NCBI GenBank assembly: GCA_965203195.1
Contig: OZ241860.1
Span: 3,348,001-3,412,000 of the forward strand
Direction: 5' to 3'
Source: Bin87 sp965203195
GTDB lineage: Bacteria > Chloroflexota > Dehalococcoidia > Lucifugimonadales > UBA3495
Length of the DNA stretch: 64,000 bases
The notes below the pieces were generated by a model. That model was not told the origin of the DNA and searched no databases. It saw nothing but the letters and a program-made list of their open reading frames with translations. Made by a program: the position numbers and the translations under genes. Below are positions 50,435 to 57,480 of the stretch, one piece after another (the stretch's first letter is position 1; every line of letters begins with the position of its first letter).

Positions 50435-50532
50435 AAGATTGCCTCCCCAATCTGTCATCCATTATACACCCGACCAGGCGATTGCAAACGGCAATAGCAA
50501 CCAGGCGATTGCGACCCCGGCGATTGCAAAAC

Positions 50533-51345
50533 CTAGCGGTTGAGCAACCACCACTCATCGCTGCCCAGCCCGAACTCAACGCGCCGGAACCCTTCGGCGT
50601 AGGGCAGCCCGCACCGCGCCCCCTGTAGCCGGCACCCCTCGGTCATCCGGTCCAGACGCTCGGCGGCCGTGCGCGCGCTGATCTGCGAGGCGTGTTCGCT
50701 CAGCGCATCCGCCTTCCGCCGTATGTGCGCCTCCGTCAGCTCAATAAAAGTGTCGGGCCGTTCCGAACCCCAAAGCAGAGCTTCCCTTACCCGGTGCGGC
50801 TCCAGCCCTTCGCCGGCGATCTGCTCCGGGAAATCCAGCCGGCTCCAGGCGTAGGAAAACGCCGCATCCAGCGCCGCCTGCCCGCTGTGCCGGTGGTCCC
50901 GGTGCGTATGCGAAGTCACCCGGTAGGGGTCAATGGCGAAAATCACCTCCGGCCGGTGCTGGCGTATCTGCCGCACCACTTCGCCCCGGTAGGCGTAGGT
51001 ATCCTCCAGTTCCCCGTCCCCGTGTCGCAGAAACACCACCTCCGACACGCCCAGCGCATCGGCGGCGTTCTGCTGCTCAATCTCCCGCGTGGCCGCCAGC
51101 TTTTCGGGCGTAAAAGAGCGGTCGCCCGTCCCCTTGTTGCCGTTGGTGCACATCAGAATCACCACCCGCGTCCCGCTTTCCGCAATCCATTTCGCCATCG
51201 TCGCCCCGCAGCCCCCTTCGGCGTCGTCGGGATGCGGGGTAACCACCAGCGCGCTGCGCGGCGCCTGCGTCATTACCCGCGGCTCGGGGGCGTATTCCTG
51301 GCTCGGATACCCCCAGCCGTCAATGCCGTGCGGTCGGCTGGTCAT
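50533..51345 (-). CDS. PIG-L/LmbE-family N-acetylglucosamine deacetylase-like protein
   Basis: 270 residues starting at MTSRPHGIDGWGYPS; GGGAGGA lies 7 bases upstream. Metal site: VVTPHPDDAEGGCG (PHPDD) and TSHTHRDHRHSGQAALDAAF (H-x-x-H). ATREIEQQNAADALGVSEVV and VVFLRHGDGELEDT are family segments. Relatives deacetylate GlcNAc-linked intermediates, including MshB/BshB in mycothiol and bacillithiol synthesis, or cleave thiol conjugates (Mca). Substrate here is undetermined. A mycothiol-type dehydrogenase near 17.4 kb makes a low-molecular-weight thiol role conceivable. Confidence 0.9.
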   Translation of the reverse strand: MTSRPHGIDGWGYPSQEYAPEPRVMTQAPRSALVVTPHPDDAEGGCGATMAKWIAESGTRVVILMCTNGNKGTGDRSFTPEKLAATREIEQQNAADALGVSEVVFLRHGDGELEDTYAYRGEVVRQIRQHRPEVIFAIDPYRVTSHTHRDHRHSGQAALDAAFSYAWSRLDFPEQIAGEGLEPHRVREALLWGSERPDTFIELTEAHIRRKADALSEHASQISARTAAERLDRMTEGCRLQGARCGLPYAEGFRRVEFGLGSDEWWLLNR

Positions 51346-51402
51346 CGCAATTCCTCCCCTGCCATTCCATATATCGTCTTTATTCAATCACGATTCAATC
51401 AC

Positions 51403-51430
51403 GGGGGCGAATGCTGCCACATTCGCCCCC
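51403..51430. terminator. 11-bp perfect hairpin between aldehyde dehydrogenase and PIG-L genes
   Basis: GGGGGCGAATG and CATTCGCCCCC flank a CTGCCA loop downstream of the aldehyde dehydrogenase stop. There is no U tract. Next to it four diverged 10-bp repeats (CGGTGTCCGA, CGGTGCCCGA, CGGTGTCTGA, CGGTATCCGA) lie at 51434-51473. Confidence 0.6.
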
Positions 51431-51488
51431 CTTCGGTGTCCGACGGTGCCCGACGGTGTCTGACGGTATCCGATGCGGGCCGCATTGT

Positions 51489-52907
51489 TCAGCCGCCCGT
51501 ATGGAACACCACCATCTTGAGTTCCGTCATTTCCTCAATGGCGTAGCCCGGCCCTTCCTTCCCCATCCCGCTGTCCTTCAGCCCGCCGTAGGGCATCACA
51601 TCCGCCCGCCACTGGGGCGACGAGTTGATATGCAGATTGCCCGAATGCACCTCCTGCGCGAACCGCATCGCCCAGTCCACATTCTGCGTAAAGATGCCCG
51701 CCGACAGCCCGAACCGGGTATCATTGGCCTTGCTGATGGCGTCGTCAATGTCGTCAAAAGCGCTGACCGCTACCGCCGGCCCGAACAGCTCCTCCCGCGA
51801 AATCAGCATCTCCGGACGGGCGTCCGCCACCACCGTGGCCGTGTGCAGCGTGCCTTGCCGTTCCCCGCCGGCAATCACCCGGGCCCCCTGCCCCACCGCT
51901 TCCGCAATCCAGCTCTCCACCCGCTCCGCGTCGGTCTGCCGGATCATCGGCCCCATCCGCACATCCTCGTCAAAGGGGTTGCCCACGCTGAACTCCTGCG
52001 CCGGCTTCACCAGCGCCTCCAGCAGGTCGGCGTAAATGGCCCGCGCCGCAAACACCCGCTGCGTGGAAATGCACACCTGCCCGGCGTTGGCAAACCCGCT
52101 GGCCACCGTGGCCGCCGCCACCTTCTCAATATCGGCGTCCGACATTATGATGAGCGGGCTGTTGGAACCCAGCTCCATCGTAACTTTCTTTATGCCCGCG
52201 TTCCGGCAAATCTGGTCGCCCACTTCCATGCTGCCGGTGAAAGTGATCTTGCGCACCCGCGGGTCGCCGGTGATGGCGTTGCCAATCTCCGCCCCGGAGC
52301 CGGTAATGGTCTGAATGGCCTCGCCCGGCAGCCCCGCTTCCAGCAGAATCTCGGTAAGCTTCAGCGCCGACAGCGGCGTGTCGCCCGCCGGCTTGAGGAT
52401 GACGGCGTTGCCCCCCGCCAGCGCCGGCCCCACCTTGTGGCACACCAGGTTCAGCGGAAAGTTGAACGGCGCAATAGCCGCCACAATGCCCACCGGAACC
52501 CGTATGGTGAACCCGAACTGGCTGACCACGCCGGGCATCGCGTCCAGCGGCACCGTCTCGCCATGCAGACGCTTGGCCTCCTCGGCGGACAGCGTAATGG
52601 TCTGGATGGCGCGCTGCACTTCCGCCCGGCCCTCGGCGATGACCTTCCCTTCCTCGCGGGTGATGGTTTCCGCCAGCTCGTCGGCGCGTTCGTCCATCAA
52701 ATCGGCGGCCCGCTTCAGAATAGCGTAGCGCCGGTGGGACGGCAGCTTGCCCATCGCCGCCGCGCCCCGCGCCGCGCTGCCCACGGCCGCCGCCACATCG
52801 GCGGCCGAACCCCGGGGAACCGTGTCAAAGGGCGCTTGGTCAAAGGGATTAATCACCGGCATTTTGGCGTCGCGGTCAACCCACTGCCCGCAAATGTACA
52901 TTTTCAT
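51489..52907 (-). CDS. NAD(P)-dependent aldehyde dehydrogenase
   Basis: 472 residues; GAGGAGA lies 8 bases upstream. It oxidises aldehydes to acids in the cytoplasm. Signatures: VGIVAAIAPFNFPLNLVCHK (catalytic Asn in NFP), LAGGNAVILKPAGDTPLSAL, general base Glu in KVTMELGSNSPLIIMSD, nucleophile Cys in FANAGQVCISTQRVF, and the ISREELFGPAVAV segment. Overall form resembles lactaldehyde/succinate-semialdehyde or phosphonoacetaldehyde dehydrogenase-like enzymes; the substrate is unproven. A hairpin separates it from the PIG-L gene. Confidence 0.93.
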   Translation of the reverse strand: MKMYICGQWVDRDAKMPVINPFDQAPFDTVPRGSAADVAAAVGSAARGAAAMGKLPSHRRYAILKRAADLMDERADELAETITREEGKVIAEGRAEVQRAIQTITLSAEEAKRLHGETVPLDAMPGVVSQFGFTIRVPVGIVAAIAPFNFPLNLVCHKVGPALAGGNAVILKPAGDTPLSALKLTEILLEAGLPGEAIQTITGSGAEIGNAITGDPRVRKITFTGSMEVGDQICRNAGIKKVTMELGSNSPLIIMSDADIEKVAAATVASGFANAGQVCISTQRVFAARAIYADLLEALVKPAQEFSVGNPFDEDVRMGPMIRQTDAERVESWIAEAVGQGARVIAGGERQGTLHTATVVADARPEMLISREELFGPAVAVSAFDDIDDAISKANDTRFGLSAGIFTQNVDWAMRFAQEVHSGNLHINSSPQWRADVMPYGGLKDSGMGKEGPGYAIEEMTELKMVVFHTGG

Positions 52908-53144
52908 CTGGCGCTCTCCTCCTCGCTGAACCGAATCAAACCGGCTGGACGGGCGACGCCCCGGCCGGAGACGCCCTCCGGCCGGCCGCCGCCAGGGTCA
53001 GTGCCGAATTGTACTACGCCCGGTCTGACATAACCAGCCACCCGCCCCGCCGGCGCGCGAAAGGCTGGGCAATGCGCCTCGCCGAGGTGAAGGGTTTCGT
53101 CCCAGGTTGGGACAACCGCACCGCTGATGGGTTGTGGGCATTTG

Positions 53145-53522
53145 TCACCTGCCATTGCAAAGGTTGGCGGCGCGCCCGACCTCGTCTGGCTGGATAGGGT
53201 TTGGCGGATCGTAGCCCAGATCTGTCGTGCCATAATGTCGGGCGGACAGGTGCCGGGCCAGATGCGCTTCGGCCAAGCGGCGATGTTCCTCTGGCGTGTA
53301 AGCTGGAGCACCGACCAAAAGGTTGCCCTGCTTATCTACCCTGAATGCACTGCGGCTAGGCTGAAGCCAAGACGCCAGCATCTCCGAGCAGCTCATAGTG
53401 CGCCCGTTGGAAAATGTGATGTAGTCGCGGCCCCAGGCGTCCTGGTGGATTTGGGGATAACCGCAGCCGACGGCCAGCACCCCGGCAACGGCAACAGCAG
53501 CGAAGGTCTTGCGGATGTTCAC
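53145..53522 (-). CDS. Small lipoprotein of unknown function
   Basis: 126 residues from a GTG start (VNIRKTFAAVAVAGVLAVGC) preceded by AAGGGGG about 11 bases upstream. The lipobox is LAVGC. The mature part (GRDYITFSNGRTMSCSEMLA, SAFRVDKQGNLLVGAPAYTP, PEEHRRLAEAHLARHL) has no family I know; one more Cys occurs near each end. It starts 4 bases after the stop of a small membrane-protein gene, so the two form a short operon. Composition is less GC-extreme than the neighbouring genes, in keeping with the surrounding mobile-element mosaic. Confidence 0.7.
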   Translation of the reverse strand: MNIRKTFAAVAVAGVLAVGCGYPQIHQDAWGRDYITFSNGRTMSCSEMLASWLQPSRSAFRVDKQGNLLVGAPAYTPEEHRRLAEAHLARHLSARHYGTTDLGYDPPNPIQPDEVGRAANLCNGR

Positions 53523-53526
53523 TGAT

Positions 53527-53742
53527 TTATTCCCCCTTGTTGGACTTGGCAAAGAGCAGGGCGAAGGCGCCGGCGATGAAAACCAGTCCGAGCGCCGCCA
53601 TAAAGATGAACGCCACGGTGCTGTAATCGGTGCCCCTAAACAGCCACAGGGTGAACTCTACGCCCCACTTGGCGGTCAGCGGGAACAGCAGGATGTGGGC
53701 GACGCCAAGCATTGCCGACGCCGCAACGACCTTGAAAACCAT
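53527..53742 (-). CDS. Small two-helix membrane protein
   Basis: 71 residues starting at MVFKVVAASAM, fixed by AAGGAG 8 bases upstream. Two transmembrane segments: VVAASAMLGVAHILLFPLTA and TVAFIFMAALGLVFIAGAFA, followed by a short basic tail (LLFAKSNKGE). No family recognised. It lies directly upstream of the small lipoprotein gene and may act with it at the inner membrane. Confidence 0.7.
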   Translation of the reverse strand: MVFKVVAASAMLGVAHILLFPLTAKWGVEFTLWLFRGTDYSTVAFIFMAALGLVFIAGAFALLFAKSNKGE

Positions 53743-53760
53743 GCCAGGCTCCTTCTTTGA

Positions 53761-53988
53761 CCAATCACAGGCCCGGCCAGTGATGCGCTTCCGGTAGCCA
53801 GGCCACATCGGCTCTGACGCTGGCGATGCGGGTTTCAATGCGCCCGTGCCCCTTGCTGACTTGAGTATCCTAGGCCAGCGGCGTGGACGGGTCGTCCCGA
53901 AACAGCCGCACGTCATCCCGCAGACGGCCCTGATTGCCCTTCAAAGCCAGGGCGCAAGTCACCTTATTTTCCATATGCGATAGCCCTA
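53761..53988 (-). pseudogene. ISAs1-family transposase fragment joined to a MITE-type end
   Basis: On the minus strand the frame reads KVTCALALKGNQGRLRDDV, RLFRDDPSTPLA, a TAG stop, then DTQVSKGHGRIETRIASVRA, DVAWLPEAHHWPGL and TGA. LALKGNQ...L, GHGRIETR and W-L-P-x-x-H-x-W-P-G-L are hallmark ISAs1/H-repeat transposase strings. The fragment begins directly after AGGGCTATCGCATATGGA, the same end as the 162-bp MITEs. The first part of the transposase is deleted and an internal stop is present, so it is dead. Confidence 0.85.
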
Positions 53989-53999
53989 GTAGAAACGGC

Positions 54000-54586
54000 C
54001 ACCGCCGGCGCGGGATTGACCAAAGCCGGGCTTGCCACCGACTCGCCGCATTACCGCCGTGTCTGCGAAGCCTGACACGGCGTGGCTCTGCGTTCGACTA
54101 TTAGCCGATTTGCTTTACCAGTTGTTCGATCAAAAAACGGTTTTTTGCTGCTGTCTCCGCAACTTGCCGTCGGTGTTCGTCGCGACAGCTTTGCGCCCAT
54201 TCCCATCCTTCAGAGAGGGAGGAGAATTCCTGGTGCCCTACTTCATCGCGAACTTGAGCCTCTCGTACTTTCGTACGGTAGAAGAGTGCTCGGAATTCTT
54301 GGTACTGGGCATCTTGGCTGGAGACAAATTCCTTTTCATCCCTTTCGCGCCAAGGCCCCCAAACACGGAAAGTGTACGTCTCGTCGTTGGCAGGATGTTC
54401 AACCATGACTTCGTAACCGTCGATCATGCTGGCCACGGCCACGTCCGCATTCCCATACCTGATGATTTCCCATTCCATCGTTTAACCTCCTTCAATGCGC
54501 AGGATTAACCGGGCTTGCGACCGGCTCGCCGCATTACCACGCTGACAGCATCGCCAGAGTGTCGCTCTGCGCTTGTTATTAGCTAC
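54000..54586 (-). repeat. Two imperfect ~85-bp repeats, each following a small ORF
   Basis: One copy spans about 54010-54106, the other about 54497-54586. On the minus strand both run: GCTAATA at the ORF stop, ACGCAGAGC or GCGCAGAGC, a variable hairpin, GGTAATGCGGCGAG, then (C/T)CGGT-GCAAGCCCGG. The hairpin in the first copy is CCGTGTC...GACACGG. In the second, GCGCAG and CTGCGC bracket the repeat. The layout resembles attC sites, but the canonical core sequences are not clearly present and no integrase gene is nearby. Confidence 0.6.
54101..54478 (-). CDS. Hypothetical protein in a cassette-like unit
   Basis: 125 residues starting at MEWEIIRYGNADVAV; AAGGAGG lies 9 bases upstream. The N-terminal half looks like a beta sheet (SMIDGYEVMVEHPANDETYT, FRVWGPWRERDEKE). 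The C-terminal half is a long charged helix with a Glu/Arg/Gln bias (EFVSSQDAQYQEFRALFYRT, EEGWEWAQSCRDEHRRQ-like). No family recognised. It ends in GGCTAATAG, inside the start of a repeat that also begins at the stop of the upstream ORF, as seen in gene cassettes. Confidence 0.72.
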   Translation of the reverse strand: MEWEIIRYGNADVAVASMIDGYEVMVEHPANDETYTFRVWGPWRERDEKEFVSSQDAQYQEFRALFYRTKVREAQVRDEVGHQEFSSLSEGWEWAQSCRDEHRRQVAETAAKNRFLIEQLVKQIG

Positions 54587-54824
54587 TAATTTGATATTGC
54601 GCCTGTGAGGGTTGTGCCGGGTTACTCATTGGTTGAGCCACAATAGTTTCTACAGATCTGAGGTACCGCGATGCGGATTGCCACTGGTGGCGTAGCAATT
54701 TGCAAGTACGTTTAGGTACCATGGAATGGTCGGCGGTGATGTCCACCATCGGACGCCAAAGCGCATAGCCTTGGTTCTTGGGGTATCCTGTGTGGACGCT
54801 GCCAAAGAAGCGCAAGCCGGTCAT
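54579..54824 (-). CDS. Hypothetical small protein in a cassette-like unit
   Basis: 81 residues starting at MTGLRFFGSVHTGYPKN; AGGAAG lies 7 bases upstream. Basic and aromatic in the first half (QGYALWRPMVDITADHSMVP), helical in the second (LLRHQWQSASRYLRSVETIV). It ends AGTAGCTAATAAC, where the conserved repeat starts. Codon use is less GC-biased than in surrounding genes, suggesting transfer. No family recognised. Confidence 0.5.
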   Translation of the reverse strand: MTGLRFFGSVHTGYPKNQGYALWRPMVDITADHSMVPKRTCKLLRHQWQSASRYLRSVETIVAQPMSNPAQPSQAQYQISS

Positions 54825-54897
54825 TTTCGAACTTCCTGCGATTGCTGCTATTCTACCCCCGATGGCGCGGTTTGTCAACACCTTGGGCCTCGTCGGT

Positions 54898-55059
54898 CAG
54901 GGCTATCGCATATGGAGAGATTCGCTTGATATGGGTTTGATTTTAGCGGACAGCCACGACTGAATTCGTAATTCAGCTACGAATGCAGCTGCATTGTGGC
55001 TTCTGGAATCCGGTATATCGGCAAGACGACCGGAGAAAAATCCATATGCGATAGCCCTG
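54898..55059 (+). mobile_element. 162-bp MITE, copy 2
   Basis: Same ends (CAGGGCTATCGCATATGGA and reverse complement) and same length as the 47-kb copy, opposite orientation. Flanks are CCTCGTCGGT on the left and ACCGACGAGG on the right: an inverted rather than direct pair, unlike the normal 9-bp target duplication. Confidence 0.92.
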
Positions 55060-55069
55060 ACCGACGAGG

Positions 55070-55231
55070 CAGGGCTATCGCATATGGAGCGATTCGCTTG
55101 ATATGGGCCTGGTTTTAGCGATCGGCCACGCCCGAATTCATAATTTGGCTACGAATACAGCTGCACTGTGGCTTCTGGAATCTGGTATATCGGTAATACG
55201 ACCGGAGAAAAATCCATATGCGATAGCCCTG
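55070..55231 (+). mobile_element. 162-bp MITE, copy 3
   Basis: It lies 10 bases after copy 2 in the same orientation and differs from it at a minority of internal positions. The right flank is CGGCCGCGG, with no match to the left flank, so its target duplication has been lost. The remaining bases of this gene-free stretch carry only these elements and an IS end remnant. Confidence 0.92.
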
Positions 55232-55242
55232 CGGCCGCGGCC

Positions 55243-55305
55243 GCGTTTCGTTTTAGGTGGTTTAGTCATAAGACGGGGATACGCCGCCCGCTCCCCCATC
55301 CCCGC
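55243..55305 (+). mobile_element. Remnant of the left end of the 23.7-kb IS
   Basis: GCGTTTCGTTTTAGGTGGTT and the following ~40 bases (TAGTCATAAGACGGGGATAC against TGGTTATAAAATGGGGGTAC) match the left end of the complete element near 23.7 kb. The outer GGTA is missing and no transposase sequence follows, so this is a solo end or deletion scar. Confidence 0.75.
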
Positions 55306-55316
55306 CCCCCGCCTAG

Positions 55317-56345
55317 TCACAGCCGCCGGTAAATCTGCACCCGGTGCCGGTAGCAATCCGCCACAAACACCAGCCCGTCACTCTCCCGCACCACCACCGC
55401 CGCCGGCCGGTAAAAACGCCGCTTCAGCTCAATGTTCTGCGTCGCCGCATCCAGTTTCTGCTCAATGTCCGGGTTCGCGTCCAGAAAAGTGCGCGACCAC
55501 TTGGAAACGCCCGAATGCCCAATCAGCGTGTCCATCACCCGCCCGCCGGCGTCCAGAACCTGCACCCGGTCATTCTGCCAGTCGCACACATAAATGCGCC
55601 CCAGCCTGTCCACCGCCAGCCCGTTGGGACGCGCCAACCCATCGCCCCCGTCGCGCCCGTCGTACGCCGCAATGACCCCCCCGCCGGCGTCAAACTTCTG
55701 TATCCGGTCGTTCCGCCAGTCGGAAACATAAACATCCCCCTCGGCGTCAACCGCCACGCCCCACGGCATATTGAACTGCCCCGGCCCGCTGCCGAACTCG
55801 CCCCACATCCCCACCGGGTCGCCGCCCGCGCTGAAACGCTGCATCCGGTGGTTCAGGGAATCCACCACCACCAGCGTGCCGTCCGGCGCGAAAGCGATGC
55901 CCGACGGACGGTTCAGGCGCCCCGGCCCGGCGCCGAACTCGCCCCAGTAGCGCACAAAAGTCCCCTCCGGCGTGAACGCGCTGATGCGGTGCGTGTTTTC
56001 ATCCGCCAGATACAGCATCCCGTCCGGCCCGAAAGCGATGGCCGTAACCCAGATGAACTGCCCCGGCGCCTCGCCCCAGCCCCCGAACTCGCCCACATAA
56101 TCCCCGTCGGTGGTGCAACGCGTAACCCGCACCGCCTCCGGCTGGTTGGGGTTAGCCCGGCTGGCCACATACAGCAGGCCGTCCGCCGGCCCCAGCGCCA
56201 GCGACACCGGCCCGCTGAACCCCGGCCCGCCCCCCGACAGCAGCCCCACCACATCCCGGTAACGGTAATGCCCGCGCACGGACCATTCACCGCCGCCGCC
56301 AACGCCAACGTCGGCCCCAACCTGCTCCTGTGCGACGCCGGTCAT
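55317..56345 (-). CDS. NHL-repeat beta-propeller protein
   Basis: 342 residues with about six NHL blades. The recurring pattern is 'G.F..P.G(I/V)A.(D/A)..G.(L/V)YV(S/A)D..N.R(I/V)Q.(F/L)...G', for example RPSGIAFAPDGTLVVVDSLN, MPWGVAVDAEGDVYVSDWRN, RPNGLAVDRLGRIYVCDWQN, and VFVADCYRHRVQIYRRL. No signal peptide is present, so it is cytoplasmic or anchored by a partner. Its ATG overlaps the stop of the NYN nuclease gene by 4 bp (ATGA), so the two are translationally coupled. NHL domains bind proteins or RNA; here RNA binding beside an NYN RNase is a reasonable inference. Confidence 0.9.
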   Translation of the reverse strand: MTGVAQEQVGADVGVGGGGEWSVRGHYRYRDVVGLLSGGGPGFSGPVSLALGPADGLLYVASRANPNQPEAVRVTRCTTDGDYVGEFGGWGEAPGQFIWVTAIAFGPDGMLYLADENTHRISAFTPEGTFVRYWGEFGAGPGRLNRPSGIAFAPDGTLVVVDSLNHRMQRFSAGGDPVGMWGEFGSGPGQFNMPWGVAVDAEGDVYVSDWRNDRIQKFDAGGGVIAAYDGRDGGDGLARPNGLAVDRLGRIYVCDWQNDRVQVLDAGGRVMDTLIGHSGVSKWSRTFLDANPDIEQKLDAATQNIELKRRFYRPAAVVVRESDGLVFVADCYRHRVQIYRRL

Positions 56346-57196
56346 ATCCGCAACTCCCGCTCCAGTTCGGCCACCCGCCGGTTGATGCTGTCCATAATCG
56401 CCGGCGGTATGCCCGCGTGTTCATTGATATAGTTGCTCAACAGCTCCAGCTCGTCGTACCCCTGAAAACAGTCCACCACCCCCCGCAGGGTATGCGAAAA
56501 GAACTGCGCCTCGTGCCCCACCCCCCGTCCCACGGAGAAGTGGTACACATACTTCAGATTGTCCTTCAGGTAGCGCACCACCGGGAAAAAGTCGCTGTCG
56601 CCGGAGACCAGAATCGCCACATCAAACTGGTTCATCTTGGCAATCATATCCACGGCGATGCCAATGTCCACCCCCTTCTCCCCCAGCTGCGTCCCCTGAT
56701 AGTTGATGTGGCCGTCGTAATCATACTCCAGCCGGTAGGGGCGGAAGGGCTGCACCACATACTGCCCCACGTACTTGAACTCCAGAAAGTTCGTGTTGTG
56801 CTGGATCTCCTCAAAAACCGACTTGCGCAGCTGGTGAAAACGCCGGAACTCATGCTCGTACCAGTCCTGCGCCTTCTGCACCACCAGCTCGGTGGTCAGC
56901 TCCGGCATCCGCGCCCCGTGCTCCTCCACAATCCGCTGCGCCCGCCACAGGTTGGCCGACCACGGCGTGATGTTCTCGGCGTAGTACCAATACACCCGCG
57001 CCAGCTGATGCTCCCACCCGGTAATCCCGTCAAACTTCAGCAGGGCATCCTGGAAAAACTCCTGCCAGAGAAAGTGCTTCTCGTCCAGCCGGTACTCCGG
57101 GTTGTTCGGATGCGGCGGGTCGGAACGAAAATGAAAGTCGCGCAGATTGTGCCGGAAGTTCTGCCCGTCAACAAAGACCACGGTTTTCAAAGCCAT
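56342..57196 (-). CDS. NYN-domain (LabA/DUF88-like) RNase
   Basis: 284 residues starting at MALKTVVFVDGQNFR; GAGGGGG lies 8 bases upstream. Acidic site: FVDGQNFRHNLRDF, then QLGEKGVDIGIAVDMIAKMN, then AILVSGDSDFFPVVRYLKDN, all canonical (G-D-S-D intact). A helical insert (ELVVQKAQDWYEHEFRRFHQ) and a C-terminal helix (INRRVAELERELRI) follow. Predicted Mg-dependent ribonuclease of the PIN superfamily. It is coupled to the downstream NHL protein, which may guide it to RNA or regulate it. Confidence 0.92.
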   Translation of the reverse strand: MALKTVVFVDGQNFRHNLRDFHFRSDPPHPNNPEYRLDEKHFLWQEFFQDALLKFDGITGWEHQLARVYWYYAENITPWSANLWRAQRIVEEHGARMPELTTELVVQKAQDWYEHEFRRFHQLRKSVFEEIQHNTNFLEFKYVGQYVVQPFRPYRLEYDYDGHINYQGTQLGEKGVDIGIAVDMIAKMNQFDVAILVSGDSDFFPVVRYLKDNLKYVYHFSVGRGVGHEAQFFSHTLRGVVDCFQGYDELELLSNYINEHAGIPPAIMDSINRRVAELERELRI

Positions 57197-57480
57197 TTTG
57201 CTACCCCCTCCTCGCAGCCGTATTATGGGCCAGCAATGTTCCCCGTGAAATGTTTGCGGCGCTGCGTAGTAGCGTCTCCAATCCGACATCCCGTCATTCC
57301 GGCGCCGCCCGGAACCGGACGCCCTTTTACGAAGCCCGGCCGGCGCCGGCGAAACGAACCGCCGGCCCGGTCACCCGGTACGGAAACGCAGCCACAACGC
57401 CAGGGGCCCGCCGCCTGGGCGGCAAAGAGTTATCGGAAAGACGGCGGCCCCTTTCGCCAGGACGGATGGCTGACCGGCGC

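Larger units (their letters stand above)
49700..50527 (-). repeat. Four tandem ~206-bp copies of promoter plus 5' coding segment
   Basis: The segment holding the promoter, ribosome binding site, ATG and first ~40 codons of the coiled-coil nuclease gene is repeated with a 206-207 bp period; the start codons lie at 49815, 50021, 50228 and 50434. Copies differ at only a few positions. Short CGATTGC-containing sub-repeats sit at the junctions. Only the copy nearest the gene continues into the full frame. Confidence 0.95.

Noticed and set aside
49700..50527. CRISPR array or terminal repeats of a mobile element
   Set aside because: Units are 206 bp, continuous, and homologous to the start of the adjacent gene; no spacers and no transposase.
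53145..55316. Integron or prophage
   Set aside because: Small ORFs and repeats are suggestive, but there is no integrase, no canonical attC core, and no phage structural gene. I keep only the cassette-like description.
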